In this document: positions 27,244 to 37,300 of the stretch, piece after piece
Position numbering within the stretch: position 1 is the first letter of the stretch
Layout of the letters: every line of letters begins with the position of its first letter
Source: Microbacterium oleivorans NBRC 103075
GTDB taxonomy: Bacteria > Actinomycetota > Actinomycetes > Actinomycetales > Microbacteriaceae
Assembly: GCF_001552475.1 (NCBI RefSeq)
Contig: NZ_BCRG01000010.1
Coordinates: forward strand, 62,001 to 126,000
Direction of reading: 5' to 3'
DNA: 64,000 bases
Notes under the pieces: generated by a model
What the model was told of the DNA's origin: nothing
The model's input: only the letters and a program-made list of their open reading frames with translations
Database searches by the model: none
Translations under genes and position numbers: made by a program

Positions 27244-28119
27244 ATGTCCGCAGGGTCCTCCGCTCCATCGGCCCCGTTCGGGCCCGGCGACCTGCACCTG
27301 CACTCGGATCATTCCGACGGCACCGAGCCGCCCGCCGCTGTCATGGCCGCGGCGCATCGTCACGGCATCCGGACGGCCGCCCTCACCGACCACGACACGA
27401 CATCGGGATGGGCGGAGGCCGCGGAAGCAGCGGTGTCGCTCGGGATGTCCTTCCTCCCGGGGATGGAACTCTCGGCCCGTCACGAGTGGCGGAGCGTGCA
27501 CGTACTCGCCTACCTCATCGACCCGGACGACACGGGTCTGCGTGGCCTCACCGACCGCATCCGCGAGTCACGTCTGACCCGTGCGCGGACGATGGCCGAG
27601 CGGATCGGCCGCGATTACGACCTCACGTGGGAGGACATCGAGGAGCAGACGGCGGAGGGCGCGACGATCGGTCGTCCGCACATCGCCGACGCGCTCATCG
27701 CCCGCGGCCACGCGCGCGATCGCGGGGAGGCTTTCGGCGGAATCCTGTCGCCCGCCAGCGACTACTACGTCGCCCTGTACGCTCCAGATCCGGTGACGGC
27801 CGTGGCCGCCGTGGCGGGAGCGGGTGGCGTACCCGTCATCGCCCATCCGGCGGGACGGGCGGGGCTCCTGCCCGGCCGCGTCGTCCGGGGCATGCTCGAC
27901 GCGGGCCTCGCCGGATTCGAACTCGGCCACCGAGAGAACGTCGAGCCGGCTCTGGGGGAGCTCCGCCGTCTGGTTGCGGAGCGCGACCTGATCGCCACCG
28001 GGTCGAGCGACTACCACGGTCGCGGTAAGCCCAACATTCCCGGCGAGAACACCACGCCCGAGGAGACGATCGCACGGATCGTCGCCCTCGGGACGGGGAG
28101 CTCGGTCGTCACGCCGTAG
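27244..28119 (+). CDS. PHP-domain phosphoesterase (RNase AM / YciV type)
   Basis: A 291-aa metal-dependent phosphoesterase. The PHP motifs are DLHLHSDHSDG, TDHDTTSGW, a histidine in SVHVLAYLID, VIAHPAGR and SSDYHGRGKPN, giving a tri-metal site. Related proteins act as 5'-3' RNA exonucleases or 3',5'-nucleotide bisphosphate phosphatases, so a role in RNA or nucleotide turnover is likely. It faces the DEAD-box helicase gene, with 14 nt between their stops. The fold is certain, the exact substrate is family inference. Confidence 0.9.
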   Translation: MSAGSSAPSAPFGPGDLHLHSDHSDGTEPPAAVMAAAHRHGIRTAALTDHDTTSGWAEAAEAAVSLGMSFLPGMELSARHEWRSVHVLAYLIDPDDTGLRGLTDRIRESRLTRARTMAERIGRDYDLTWEDIEEQTAEGATIGRPHIADALIARGHARDRGEAFGGILSPASDYYVALYAPDPVTAVAAVAGAGGVPVIAHPAGRAGLLPGRVVRGMLDAGLAGFELGHRENVEPALGELRRLVAERDLIATGSSDYHGRGKPNIPGENTTPEETIARIVALGTGSSVVTP

Positions 28120-28133
28120 CGCGACGTGCTGGT

Positions 28134-29651
28134 TCAGGCGCCGGCGACAGGTGCTCCCGCACCCGATCCGCCGCGGCGGCGACGGCGGCGACGCGCCGGA
28201 GCGGGCTTGCCGTCGTGGTGCTCTTTGCCTGCGCCGTCATGGGTGCCGGCACCGTCGACGGAGCGGTCAGACGTCTCGCCCGACGCGTCAGTGGACCCGG
28301 ATGCCGCGGCTCCGTCGCCCTCGAAGGTCGAGCCGACCTTGGCGTCGTCCGCACCGGTGCGGCGCCGGCGACGGCGACGGGTGCCTTCCTCCGTCGACTG
28401 CTCCGCAGCGGCATCGGCCGCGCGCGCAGGGGCTGCCGAGGATCGGGCGGGTGCAGCCTTGGGGGCCGTCGTGATCCGTCCCTTGGTCCCGGCGGGGATG
28501 TCGAGCTGTTCGAAGAGGTGCGGGCTCGACGAGTAGGTCTCGAGGGGCTCGGGCTGACCGAAGTCCAGGGCGCGGTTGATGAGCGCCCACTTGTGCAGGT
28601 CGTCCCAGTCGACGAACGTCACCGCGATACCGGTCTTGCCGGCGCGGCCGGTACGGCCGGCACGGTGCAGGTAGGTCTGCTCGTCGTCGGGGATCGTGTG
28701 GTTGATGACGTGGGTGACGTCGTCGACGTCGATGCCGCGCGCGGCGACGTCGGTCGCGATCAGCACGTCGCGCTTGCCCGCCTTGAAGGCTGCCATCGAG
28801 CGCTCGCGCGCTTCCTGGCTCATGTCACCGTGCACGGCGCCGGTGTTGAACCCGCGGTCGCTCAGCTCGTCGACGAGGCGCTGGGCGGCGCGCTTGGTGC
28901 GCGTGAAGATGACGGTCTTACCGCGGCCCTCGGCCTGCAGGATGCGCGCGATGACCTCGTCCTTGTCGAGCGAGTGAGCGCGGTAGACGAGGTGCTTGAT
29001 GTTGGCCTGCGTGAGGCCCTCGTCGGGGTCGCTCGCGCGGATGTGGATCGGGTTCGACATGAACCGACGCGCGAGGGCGACGATCGGTCCCGGCATCGTC
29101 GCCGAGTAGAGCATCGTGTGGCGGACGGGAGCGACCTTCTGGAAGATCTTCTCGATGTCGGGGAGGAAGCCGAGGTCGAGCATCTTGTCGGCTTCGTCGA
29201 GGACGACCTCCGTCGCGTGCGACAGGTCGAGCAGACGCTGGTTGTTCAGGTCGATGAGGCGGCCGGGGGTGCCGACGACGATCTGCGCGCCGGCCTTCAG
29301 CTGATCGATCTGTCCCTCGTAGGCCTTGCCGCCGTAGATGGCGACGACGCTCGTGGCGCGGCCAGAGGTCAGCATGTCCATGTCTTCGTAGACCTGCACG
29401 GCGAGCTCGCGCGTGGGAACGACGATGAGCGCCTTGACGCCCGGCTCGGGGTTCAGCCCGAGGCGCTGGACGACGGGGATCCCGAAGCCGAAGGTCTTGC
29501 CGGTACCGGTCTTCGCCTGGCCGATGATGTCCTGGCCGGGAAGGCCGAGGGGGATCGTCTGCTCCTGGATCGGGAAGGTGTCGACGATGCCCTTGGCGGC
29601 GAGAGTGTCGACGATGTCCTGGTCGACGCCGAGGTCTGCGAACGTGGTCAT
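28134..29651 (-). CDS. DEAD-box RNA helicase with arginine-rich tail
   Basis: A 505-aa ATP-dependent RNA helicase. Conserved motifs: Q motif PIQEQTIPL, AKTGTGKT (I), PTRELAVQ (Ia), VLDEADKML (II), YSATMP (III), and HRAGRTGRAG (VI). The C-terminal 110 residues are low complexity with two runs of six to eight arginines, which would bind RNA non-specifically. The start MTTFADLG is chosen because motifs follow at the normal distance. The same frame stays open upstream to 30494 without similarity to anything. The mRNA leader is about 100 nt, see the promoter at 29755. It is close to the RhlE group by context. Confidence 0.94.
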   Translation of the reverse strand: MTTFADLGVDQDIVDTLAAKGIVDTFPIQEQTIPLGLPGQDIIGQAKTGTGKTFGFGIPVVQRLGLNPEPGVKALIVVPTRELAVQVYEDMDMLTSGRATSVVAIYGGKAYEGQIDQLKAGAQIVVGTPGRLIDLNNQRLLDLSHATEVVLDEADKMLDLGFLPDIEKIFQKVAPVRHTMLYSATMPGPIVALARRFMSNPIHIRASDPDEGLTQANIKHLVYRAHSLDKDEVIARILQAEGRGKTVIFTRTKRAAQRLVDELSDRGFNTGAVHGDMSQEARERSMAAFKAGKRDVLIATDVAARGIDVDDVTHVINHTIPDDEQTYLHRAGRTGRAGKTGIAVTFVDWDDLHKWALINRALDFGQPEPLETYSSSPHLFEQLDIPAGTKGRITTAPKAAPARSSAAPARAADAAAEQSTEEGTRRRRRRRTGADDAKVGSTFEGDGAAASGSTDASGETSDRSVDGAGTHDGAGKEHHDGKPAPARRRRRRRGGSGAGAPVAGA

Positions 29652-29754
29652 GTTTTTCCGTGCCTGTCTGGCGGTGAGATGCCGCCGGGATGAGGGTCCA
29701 CGCCCTTCACTCAGCCACAGGCGCGGGGTCCCGATCCGACGCCGGGACGGACCC

Positions 29755-29760
29755 ACCCTA
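29755..29760 (-). promoter_or_regulatory. -10 element TAGGGT of the DEAD-box helicase, long leader
   Basis: On the minus strand TAGGGT would start transcription near 29748 and leave about 97 nt before the ATG at 29651. The leader can form GGCGG-7 nt-CCGCC close to the start codon. Long structured leaders are common for cold-shock-type helicase genes. Confidence 0.4.
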
Positions 29761-29783
29761 CCGGAGGGGGGCTTCGAGACCCG

Positions 29784-29789
29784 TAGGCT
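29784..29789 (+). promoter_or_regulatory. -10 element TAGGCT of the ferritin-like gene (leaderless)
   Basis: TAGGCT is followed by GGGCCC and GTG at 29796. Confidence 0.6.
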
Positions 29790-29795
29790 GGGCCC

Positions 29796-30530
29796 GTGGT
29801 GAGGTGGTTCTGGCAACGACGGCGGCCCCCCGGTCGCATCCTCCGGTTGCGATCGCGTGATGAGGCGAGCGACGTCCGTCGTGTCGACTTCCAGCAGCTC
29901 GCCCCCGATGTCTCGACCTATCTCGGGCAGGCGGCCTACCTTCAGCTCGGATACGCCGAGACGCTGAGCTCCGTCATCGAGCGGAGCCCGGAGCTCGCCC
30001 ACAAGGAGTCCCTCTCGCGTGCGGCCGGTGCCGCGCTGTTCAAGCACCAGGCCCTCGTCGCCCTCATCCGTGACCGCGGGCAGGACCCGCTCGAGCTCAT
30101 GCTGCCGTTCCGCGAGCCGCTTGACTCCTTCCGGCAGGCGACCCACGGCATCCGTCCCCTCGAGACGATGCTGACCGTCCACGTCACCGCGGGGCTGCTC
30201 GACGACTTCTACCTCTCGCTGTCGGGCAGCTACGGCGAGACGGGACGGCGCGCCGCCGGCATCCTCCGAGCGGATGCCGATCGGTCGCCGCTGGTCGCGA
30301 TCATCACCGACGCCATCGCCGGAGACGACGAGATGCGCTCGCTCCTGAGCCTGTGGGGTCGCCGACTCGTGGGGGACACGCTGCTCGTCGCGCGGGGGGC
30401 ACTTCGTCCGAGTGCGACGGAACGACCGGGAGCGCTCGGCCGCGACGACGAGAAACAGGTCGAGCCGGTCTTCACCCAACTGCTCGGCGCGCACTCGCGA
30501 CGGATGACGAGCATCGGCCTCGACGCCTGA
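29796..30530 (+). CDS. Ferritin-like fold protein (tRNA hydroxylase-like)
   Basis: A 244-aa protein, mostly helical, with carboxylate and histidine residues spaced as in ferritin-like di-iron proteins (YAETLSSVIERSPELAHKE, FKHQALVALIRDRG, and TVHVTAGLLDDFY). Proteins at this position in actinobacteria are often named ferritin-like or MiaE-like tRNA hydroxylases. Which residues bind metal, if any, is not clear by eye. It diverges from the DEAD-box helicase gene. GTG start 6 nt after TAGGCT. Role in RNA modification is inference from naming and neighbourhood. Confidence 0.65.
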   Translation: MVRWFWQRRRPPGRILRLRSRDEASDVRRVDFQQLAPDVSTYLGQAAYLQLGYAETLSSVIERSPELAHKESLSRAAGAALFKHQALVALIRDRGQDPLELMLPFREPLDSFRQATHGIRPLETMLTVHVTAGLLDDFYLSLSGSYGETGRRAAGILRADADRSPLVAIITDAIAGDDEMRSLLSLWGRRLVGDTLLVARGALRPSATERPGALGRDDEKQVEPVFTQLLGAHSRRMTSIGLDA

Positions 30531-30570
30531 GCGCAGCCTCTTCGCCGTCGGGACTGACCGCCTGGCAGCG

Positions 30571-30861
30571 TCAGGCGATGCCGAGCTCCACTCGCGTCCG
30601 CGCGTCGCGTGTCCGGCGGAGCCGCGACAGAACCAGCAGGACGAGCGGGGTCACGACCACGGGGACGGCGATGCTGGCGACCCAGAGGGCGGCGTGATCA
30701 GTTCCCACGCCGGCCCACGTGAGAGCCGTCCAGGTCGCCGTGCCGAGCACACTTCCGAGAAGGGGCCCGACGGCGGCACCGCGAAGCGAGCGGAGCGGAA
30801 GCGCGTAGTGCGCCGCGGCTCCGACGATCGCTCCGAAGACCAGCGCCAGAACGACGAGCAT
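30571..30861 (-). CDS. Small membrane protein of unknown function
   Basis: A 96-aa protein with three hydrophobic helices (VVLALVFGAIVGAAAHYAL, GPLLGSVLGTATWTALTW, ALWVASIAVPVVVTPLVLLV) and a basic C-terminus. I do not recognise the family. It starts 1 nt after the DUF3107 stop, so the two are one operon read leftward. It faces the ferritin-like gene across about 40 nt that contain only a 6-bp hairpin (30559-30577). Confidence 0.7.
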   Translation of the reverse strand: MLVVLALVFGAIVGAAAHYALPLRSLRGAAVGPLLGSVLGTATWTALTWAGVGTDHAALWVASIAVPVVVTPLVLLVLSRLRRTRDARTRVELGIA

Positions 30862-30862
30862 G

Positions 30863-31084
30863 TCAGGCGACGAAGCCCACGCGCCGGGACTGGTCGGTCC
30901 CGACCTCGACGAAGGTGATGCCGGCCGTCGGGATGAGGTAGGTCGCGCCCTTCGCGTCGGCGAGGGTCACGTGATTCGCGCCGTTGTCGAGAGCGGTGAC
31001 GATCGTCTGCTTCACGGCGTCGGCCGTCTCGTTCGAGTCGAAGCTGAGCTCGCGCGAGTTCGCGATGCCGATGCGGATCTCCAC
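30863..31084 (-). CDS. DUF3107 family small protein
   Basis: A 73-aa protein, MEIRIGIANSRELSFDSNE at the N-terminus, matching the actinobacterial DUF3107 family (M. tuberculosis Rv3208A/TB9.4 from memory). It is an alpha/beta mini-domain of unknown function. The GTG at 31084 is chosen over the very long open frame upstream, which is antisense to adnA and has no conserved sequence. The -10 box TAGGCT at 31134-31129 gives a leader of about 38 nt. Confidence 0.9.
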   Translation of the reverse strand: MEIRIGIANSRELSFDSNETADAVKQTIVTALDNGANHVTLADAKGATYLIPTAGITFVEVGTDQSRRVGFVA

Positions 31085-31128
31085 GGTGATGCCTGCCTTT
31101 CCCGGCCCGGGTCTCCGGGCGCTTCTCG

Positions 31129-31134
31129 AGCCTA
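31129..31134 (-). promoter_or_regulatory. -10 element TAGGCT of the DUF3107 gene
   Basis: On the minus strand TAGGCT stands 44 nt before GTG 31084. It diverges from the adnA promoter within a 165-nt gap that holds no other gene. Confidence 0.5.
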
Positions 31135-31236
31135 CGACACCCGTTCGGCAGGGGACGCGGCGGTCCGCTCGCTGTGGGCGAACGTCGCCGCCGCCGACGC
31201 GCGGAGGGAACGAGAGCCGGTGTCGCCGGTGCCGGT

Positions 31237-31242
31237 TAGCGT
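31237..31242 (+). promoter_or_regulatory. -10 element TAGCGT of adnA (leaderless)
   Basis: TAGCGT is followed by GGAGCGC and ATG at 31250. Confidence 0.55.
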
Positions 31243-31249
31243 GGAGCGC

Positions 31250-34200
31250 ATGCCCGCCGCGCCCTCCCGTCTCGATCCGGCGCAGGAGGCGGTCGCCGCT
31301 CTCCCCGCTGAGGCTTCGGGCGTGGTGATCGGAGCTCCGGGATCGGGGAAGACGGAGACGCTCGTGCGCCGTGTGGTCGCCCTCGTCGAGGGCGGGATGC
31401 CGCCCGAGCAGCTCCTCGTGCTGACCCCGACACGGACCGCAGCCACGGCGCTTCGCGACCGACTCGCGGTGGGAGTGGGTGTCGCGACGAGCGGCCCGCT
31501 CGCGCGATCGGTGGCCGCCTTCGCCTACCAGGTGGTGCGCTCGCACGCTGTCCACCGAGGCGAGGAGCCCCCGCAGCTGCTGACCGGACCCGACGAGGAC
31601 CGCATCATCGGCGACCTGCTCGCTGGCGATGCAGAGGATGAGAAGGACGGCCCCTCCCGCTGGCCGGACTGGCTGCCCGCCGACATCCGTTCCAGCGCCG
31701 GGCTCCGCGCTGAGATCCGTGCCTTCCTGGCGGAGATGACGACGCTCGGTATCGAGCCGGAGCAGCTCGCCACCCGCGCAGCGGCGACGGACCGGCCGGT
31801 GTGGGCGTCGCTGGCGTCGTTCGCGCGCGAGTACCGATCTGTCCGCGCGAGGATGCGGGGGGCGCACCGCGATGCCGCCGGCCTCGTGCGCGAAGCGGTG
31901 GGTCTTCTCCGCGACGCCCCGGCCGGCTCGCCGGCACTCGGCGCGGTCGCGGGGCTCCGCGCGATCCTCGTCGACGATGCGCAGGAGGTGACCCTCGGGG
32001 GAGTCGAGTTGCTCGAGGCCTGCCGGAAACGGGGGGTGGCGGTGCTCGCATTCGGCGACCCGGACGTCGGGTCGGGATCGTTCCGTGGAGCGCGTCCGGA
32101 GAATTTCGCCCGTCTGGCGACGACGACGCACGTCCTCGATCGGGTGCATCGCGGCACGGTAGCGCACCGGGATCTCACCGCTCAAGTCACCTCGCGCATC
32201 GGGGCGGCGGGACTCGTATCCCACCGGCATCCCCCGATCGGTGCTGAGCCGGACGAGAGCGTCCGGACCTTCACGCTCCGCTCGGGTGCGGAGGAGTTCG
32301 ACCTCATCGCGCGCCTCCTGCGCGAGCGTCACGTGCACGACGGCGTCCCGTGGGAGCAGTGCGCCGTCATCGCCCACGACTCTCGTCAGGTGACGGCGCT
32401 CGAGGCCGAGCTGTCGGCGCGCGACGTCCCGACCGCGGCCGTCGGACCCGCGCGCGCCCTCGCCGAGACGCTCATCGTCAGAGAGCTCCTGCGCGCCGTC
32501 GACCTCGCCGCGGTCGCGGCTGACGCGCGGACCGATGACGACGTGCTCGATGTCCTCATCGGCGGCGGCCTCGACCCGGTGGAGCTCCGTCGATTGCGCG
32601 CGGCGCTTCGGCACACGGAGCTCCGAGCGGGTGGCGAGAGGTCGGCCCGGGAGCTGCTGGCGTCGGGGGTGCGGCATCCCGTCGAGTTCGACATCATCGA
32701 CACACCGGAGGCACGTCGCGCAGCCCGCCTCGCGCGCACCCTCGCCGAGGTGGGGGAGCAGGTGCAGACCGGAGCGACAGCCCACGAACTCCTCTGGACC
32801 GTCTGGGAGCAGCGGGGGCTCGAACGCCAGTTGCGGACCCTCGCCGACGGACAGGGACCGCTCGCCGACCAGGCGCGACGCGATCTCGACGCCGTGGTGA
32901 CGCTCTTCGAAGTGGCGAAACGTCATGGGGAGCGCGAGGACGGCACGGCCCCGATCGACTACCTGCGCGCGCTGCTGCACTCCGAGGTCGCCGAGGATCG
33001 CCTGCGCACCGGGACGATCACCAGTGGAGTGCAGATCTCGACACCGGCCGCCGCACTCGGTCTCGAGTTCGACACCGTCGTCGTCGCCGGGGTGCAGGAC
33101 GGAGTGTGGCCGAATCTGCGCCTGCGCGGCAGTCTTCTCGAGACCTCGCGGCTGGCCGAGGAGGACACCGACATCGACACCGCCGACCGACGGCGCGCCG
33201 TCCTGCACGACGAGCTGCGCCTGTTCGCTCGAGCCGTGTCGCGGGCGCGATCACGCCTCGTCGTGACGGCGGTCGACGACGACGACACCGGGCCCAGCGT
33301 CCTTTTCGAACTTCTGCCGCCGGCCTCACCGGCGCCTCGCTCCGCGGAACATCCGCTGACGCTCCGCGGACTCGTCGCGGGCCACCGGCGCCGCCTCACG
33401 GACCCCCGGACCCCGGAACCCGAACGCGCCGATGCGGCGGGCCAGCTCGCCCTGCTGGCGGCGGCGGGGGTTCCCGGCGCCGACCCGGCTCACTGGTACG
33501 GGCTGGGGGAGCCGACCTCGGCGGCGCCGATCCGCGACCTCGACGCAGCGCCGCTGCGCATCTCGCCCTCACGCATCCATGCCCTCGAGCAGTGCCAGCT
33601 CGACTGGGTGATCGGCGATCTCGGCGGTGATCCGGGAACAGCCGTAGCAGGTCTCGGCACACTTCTGCACGCCGCGCTCGAGCACGCGGAGGCAGGGGAC
33701 GCCGACACACTCTGGGCCTTCGTGGAGGACGGGTGGTCGCAGCTCGAATTCGAGGCCGCCTGGATCGACGAAGCCGAGCGCCGGCGGGCCCGCGACCTCG
33801 TGACACGACTCGCCGCCTACCTCCGCGACGCAGAGCGTGACGGGACGACTCTCGTGAGCGCGGAGCCGCACTTCGAGGTGCCCCTCCCGGTGGCGGATGC
33901 CGCCCACCCCGCGATCCTCTCGGGGTACATCGACCGCGTCGAACGCACCCGTGACGGGCGCGTCGTCATCGTCGACCTCAAGACGGGCCGGAGCGAGGGG
34001 ACGAGCGACCGCGCGGCCGTCGACAACCCGCAGCTCGCGGCGTACCAGCTCGCGTTCGAGCGCGGCGCGATCACCGAGGTCGCGGGCGCGGAGCCCGGCG
34101 GTGCGAAGCTCCTCGTGCTGAAGGGCACCCGGAACGCCCCATACGCAGAACCCCGCCAGGAGCCCTTCGATGAGGACACCCGGGCGGCGTTTCTCGCGCG

Positions 34201-34327
34201 GGTCGATGAGGCCGTCCGCGTGATGCGGGGGACCTCCTTCGTCGCGCCGTTCGAAGAGCACTGCCGTGACGACCACACGCACGGCCTCTGCCGCATCCAT
34301 ACGATCGGCCCGGTGAGTTCCGCGTGA
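31250..34327 (+). CDS. adnA: AdnA-like subunit of a double-strand-break helicase-nuclease
   Basis: A 1025-aa protein with an N-terminal UvrD-like motor and a C-terminal RecB-family nuclease. Walker A is GAPGSGKTET. Motif II reads LVDDAQEV instead of DExQ and motif III lacks the usual Gln (GDPDVGSGSFRGA), so this motor looks weakened. The nuclease core is intact: GYIDRVERT, VIVDLKTGRSEG, QLAAYQLAFE. Three Cys (LEQCQLDW and HCRDDHTHGLC) might hold metal. With AdnB it should resect DNA ends for recombination. ATG 31250 is set by TAGCGT 7 nt upstream. It overlaps adnB by GTGA. Confidence 0.9.
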   Translation: MPAAPSRLDPAQEAVAALPAEASGVVIGAPGSGKTETLVRRVVALVEGGMPPEQLLVLTPTRTAATALRDRLAVGVGVATSGPLARSVAAFAYQVVRSHAVHRGEEPPQLLTGPDEDRIIGDLLAGDAEDEKDGPSRWPDWLPADIRSSAGLRAEIRAFLAEMTTLGIEPEQLATRAAATDRPVWASLASFAREYRSVRARMRGAHRDAAGLVREAVGLLRDAPAGSPALGAVAGLRAILVDDAQEVTLGGVELLEACRKRGVAVLAFGDPDVGSGSFRGARPENFARLATTTHVLDRVHRGTVAHRDLTAQVTSRIGAAGLVSHRHPPIGAEPDESVRTFTLRSGAEEFDLIARLLRERHVHDGVPWEQCAVIAHDSRQVTALEAELSARDVPTAAVGPARALAETLIVRELLRAVDLAAVAADARTDDDVLDVLIGGGLDPVELRRLRAALRHTELRAGGERSARELLASGVRHPVEFDIIDTPEARRAARLARTLAEVGEQVQTGATAHELLWTVWEQRGLERQLRTLADGQGPLADQARRDLDAVVTLFEVAKRHGEREDGTAPIDYLRALLHSEVAEDRLRTGTITSGVQISTPAAALGLEFDTVVVAGVQDGVWPNLRLRGSLLETSRLAEEDTDIDTADRRRAVLHDELRLFARAVSRARSRLVVTAVDDDDTGPSVLFELLPPASPAPRSAEHPLTLRGLVAGHRRRLTDPRTPEPERADAAGQLALLAAAGVPGADPAHWYGLGEPTSAAPIRDLDAAPLRISPSRIHALEQCQLDWVIGDLGGDPGTAVAGLGTLLHAALEHAEAGDADTLWAFVEDGWSQLEFEAAWIDEAERRRARDLVTRLAAYLRDAERDGTTLVSAEPHFEVPLPVADAAHPAILSGYIDRVERTRDGRVVIVDLKTGRSEGTSDRAAVDNPQLAAYQLAFERGAITEVAGAEPGGAKLLVLKGTRNAPYAEPRQEPFDEDTRAAFLARVDEAVRVMRGTSFVAPFEEHCRDDHTHGLCRIHTIGPVSSA

Positions 34328-37300
34328 GTGAGTCCCTGATGAGCCCGGAGACCGTCGCGGCGGCGCTCGGGCAGTTCCCGCCCACGGCCGAACAGTCCGC
34401 CGTGATCTCGGCGCCGCTGTCGCCGGCGCTCGTGGTCGCGGGCGCCGGGAGCGGCAAGACCGAGACGATGGCCGGGCGCGTCGTCTGGCTCGTCGCGAAC
34501 GGCCTGGTCCGGCGGGACGAGGTCCTGGGCCTCACCTTCACCCGAAAGGCCGCGGGAGAGCTCGCCGAGCGGATCGGCTCGCGACTGCGACGTCTCGCCG
34601 AGTTCGAGCGGCGTGGGCTCCTCCCGCGCCTCGAACAGCTGCACGGCGAAGGGCGGCTCGCCATCTTCGGCGAACTCGAGCGGGCGGGTGCGCCCGAGTC
34701 ATCCCGCCGCGCGGCACTCGATGCACTCGCCCCCGATCCCACCGCGCCCGACGCAGGTGATGCGCTGCTCGAGCGGCCTGCGGTGTCCACCTACAACAGC
34801 TTCGCCGACGCCATCGTGCGCGAGAACGCCGTCCGCATCGGGCGCGATGCCGAGTCGGTCGTCATGAGCGAGTCCGCGGCGTGGCTCCTCATGCGTCAGG
34901 TGGTGCTCTCCTCCGACGACGCTCGGCTTCCCGATCGGCCCGAGCGTCCGTCGACGATCATCGATGCCGCCCTCCGGATCGCACGCGACAGTGTCGACAA
35001 CCTCGTCGCCCTCGACGACCTCGACGCCTTCGCGAGCGGATTTCAGGACGTCCTCGACCGCCCGAGCCAACGCGCGGCGACGACCGTGTACGCGGACGTC
35101 CGGACCGCCGCCGAGAAGGTGTCGGGGTTGTCCGTGCTCACCGCGCTCGCTCGCACCTACGAGGCCGAGAAGCGTCGGCGCGGCCTCATCGACTTCTCCG
35201 ACCAGGTCGCCGGCGCACTCCAGGTCGTCCGCGCTCACCCCGCCGTCGCCGACGAGCTGCGTCAGCGCTACCGCGTCGTCCTGCTCGACGAGTACCAGGA
35301 CACCTCCGTCGTGCAAACGGATCTCCTCGCCGCGCTCTTCCGCGGCACGGCCGTCATGGCGGTCGGCGATCCGCACCAGTCGATCTACGGCTGGCGTGGC
35401 GCGAGTGCGGGCAACCTCGGCGACTTCGCGCGCTCGTTCGATCCGGATGCCGGTGCTCGCACCTACTCGCTTCTCACCAGCTGGCGGAACGGCGTCGACG
35501 TGCTCCGGGCCGCGGGCGCCGTCCTCGAGCCGCTCGACGCTCCCGTCGAGGTCGGGACTCTCCGACCCCGTGAGGGAGCGCCGGCGGGCCGCGTCGACAT
35601 CGTCGTCGAGTCGGACGTCGACGCGGAGGCGGATGCGGTCGCGGAGTGGTTCCGGACCATCCGCGATGAACGGCACCGCAGCGGGCGATCGACGACGGCA
35701 GCCGTGCTGGTCCGCAGCAAGAAGCACATGCTCCGATTCGCGGACGCGCTGGGGCGTCGCGGCATCCCTCATCGCATCCTCGGTCTCGGCGGACTCCTCT
35801 CGACGCCCGAAGTGGTCGACGTCGTCTCGGCCCTGCGGGTCATCAGCGATCCGCGCGCGGGGTCCGCGCTCATCCGCCTCCTCGCCGGGCCACGGTGGTC
35901 TGTCGGACTCGCGGATCTGCGAGAACTGGCGCAGGTCGCCTCGCGACTCGTCCGCCACGACACGGCCCTTCAGCCCCTGCCGCCCGAGCTGGCCGAGACG
36001 ATCCGCGCCTCGGCGGGGGACGAGGGGGGATCCCTCGTGGCTGCGCTCGACTTCGTGGCCCGGCAGAAACCCGACCACGGCTGGTTGGCCGGGTTCACCC
36101 CAGCAGCGCGCGAGCGCCTCCGGGAGGCGGGAGCCGTCTTCGCGGGCCTCCGCCGCGCCGCCGGTCTGCCGATTCCCGAACTCGTGCGCCTCATCGAGAA
36201 CGAGCTCCGCCTCGACATCGAGCTCTCCGCGAACGAATCGCGCGGTCCGGCGCGCACGGCCTCCGATCAGCTCCGCGCTTTCATCGACGAGCTGCACGGC
36301 TTCCTGCAGACCGACGAGCGCGGGTCGCTTCCGAGTCTGCTGGCCTGGCTCGACCGAGCGGAGCGCATCGACGAATTCGCGCCACGCACAGAGCCGCCGG
36401 AGGACGACGTCGTTCAGTTACTCACGATCCACGGGTCGAAAGGACTCGAGTGGGATGCCGTCGCGGTCGTCCGCGGCGTGGAGGAGGAGCTGCCGGCGCG
36501 CCTCCAGGATTCGAAGGGCTGGTTGGGATTCGGAGTCCTGCCGTACTCGTTCCGAGGCGACCGGGAGTGGCTTCCCGAGTTGAGGTGGCGGGCGCACGAC
36601 GCGCCGACCCAGCAGGACCTGAAGACCGCGTTGGCGTCCTTCACGGACGGCATCCGCGAGCGTCACCTCGTTGAGGAGCGCCGTCTCGCCTACGTCGCCG
36701 TCACGCGAGCACGCGAGCATCTGCTGATCTCGGCCTCGCCTTGGGCGGGCACGAAGAAGCCGCGCGAGGTCAGCCGGTTCGTCCGGGAGATCGCCGACAC
36801 CCTTGAACTCCCGCTGCCCGAGACCGATGCCACCGAGAACCCGTACGAGGGCGCCCGGGCCACGCTCCAGTGGCCCATCGACGCGCTCGGCTCTCGCGCT
36901 CCACGGGTGCGGGATGCCGCGGCCCGGGTGCGCGAGGCGATGTCCGCGACCCCCGCGCTTCCGACGCGGGATCTTGAGCTCCTCCTCGCCGAACGAGCGG
37001 CGCGGGCGGCGGGACGAGAGCGTGTCGCGCCGACGCGTATCCCCGCCTCCCGTTTCAAGGACTTCGTCGCCGACTACGACGCGGCGGCGACGGCGGTCGC
37101 CCGGCCGCTGCCCGAGCGTCCCTATCGCCAGACCCGCCTGGGAACTCTCTTCCACGCGTGGGTGGAGCAGCGGTCGGGACTCGTAGGGCGAGCCCGGTCA
37201 GCTGATGACGTGCTCTGGGACGATGACGAGGCCGTCGCCATGTCCCCGGCCGATGCCGGCGCGCTCGACGAGTTGCGGGAGGCGTTCCTGGCGTCGGAGT

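Noticed and set aside
29652..30494. N-terminal extension of the DEAD-box helicase into the opposite strand of the ferritin-like gene
   Set aside because: Helicase motifs begin at the normal distance from ATG 29651 and the extension has no similarity to helicases.
31085..33208. Upstream extension of the DUF3107 gene to more than 700 extra codons
   Set aside because: The extension is antisense to adnA. The real DUF3107 start (GTG 31084) gives the usual family length and follows its own -10 box.
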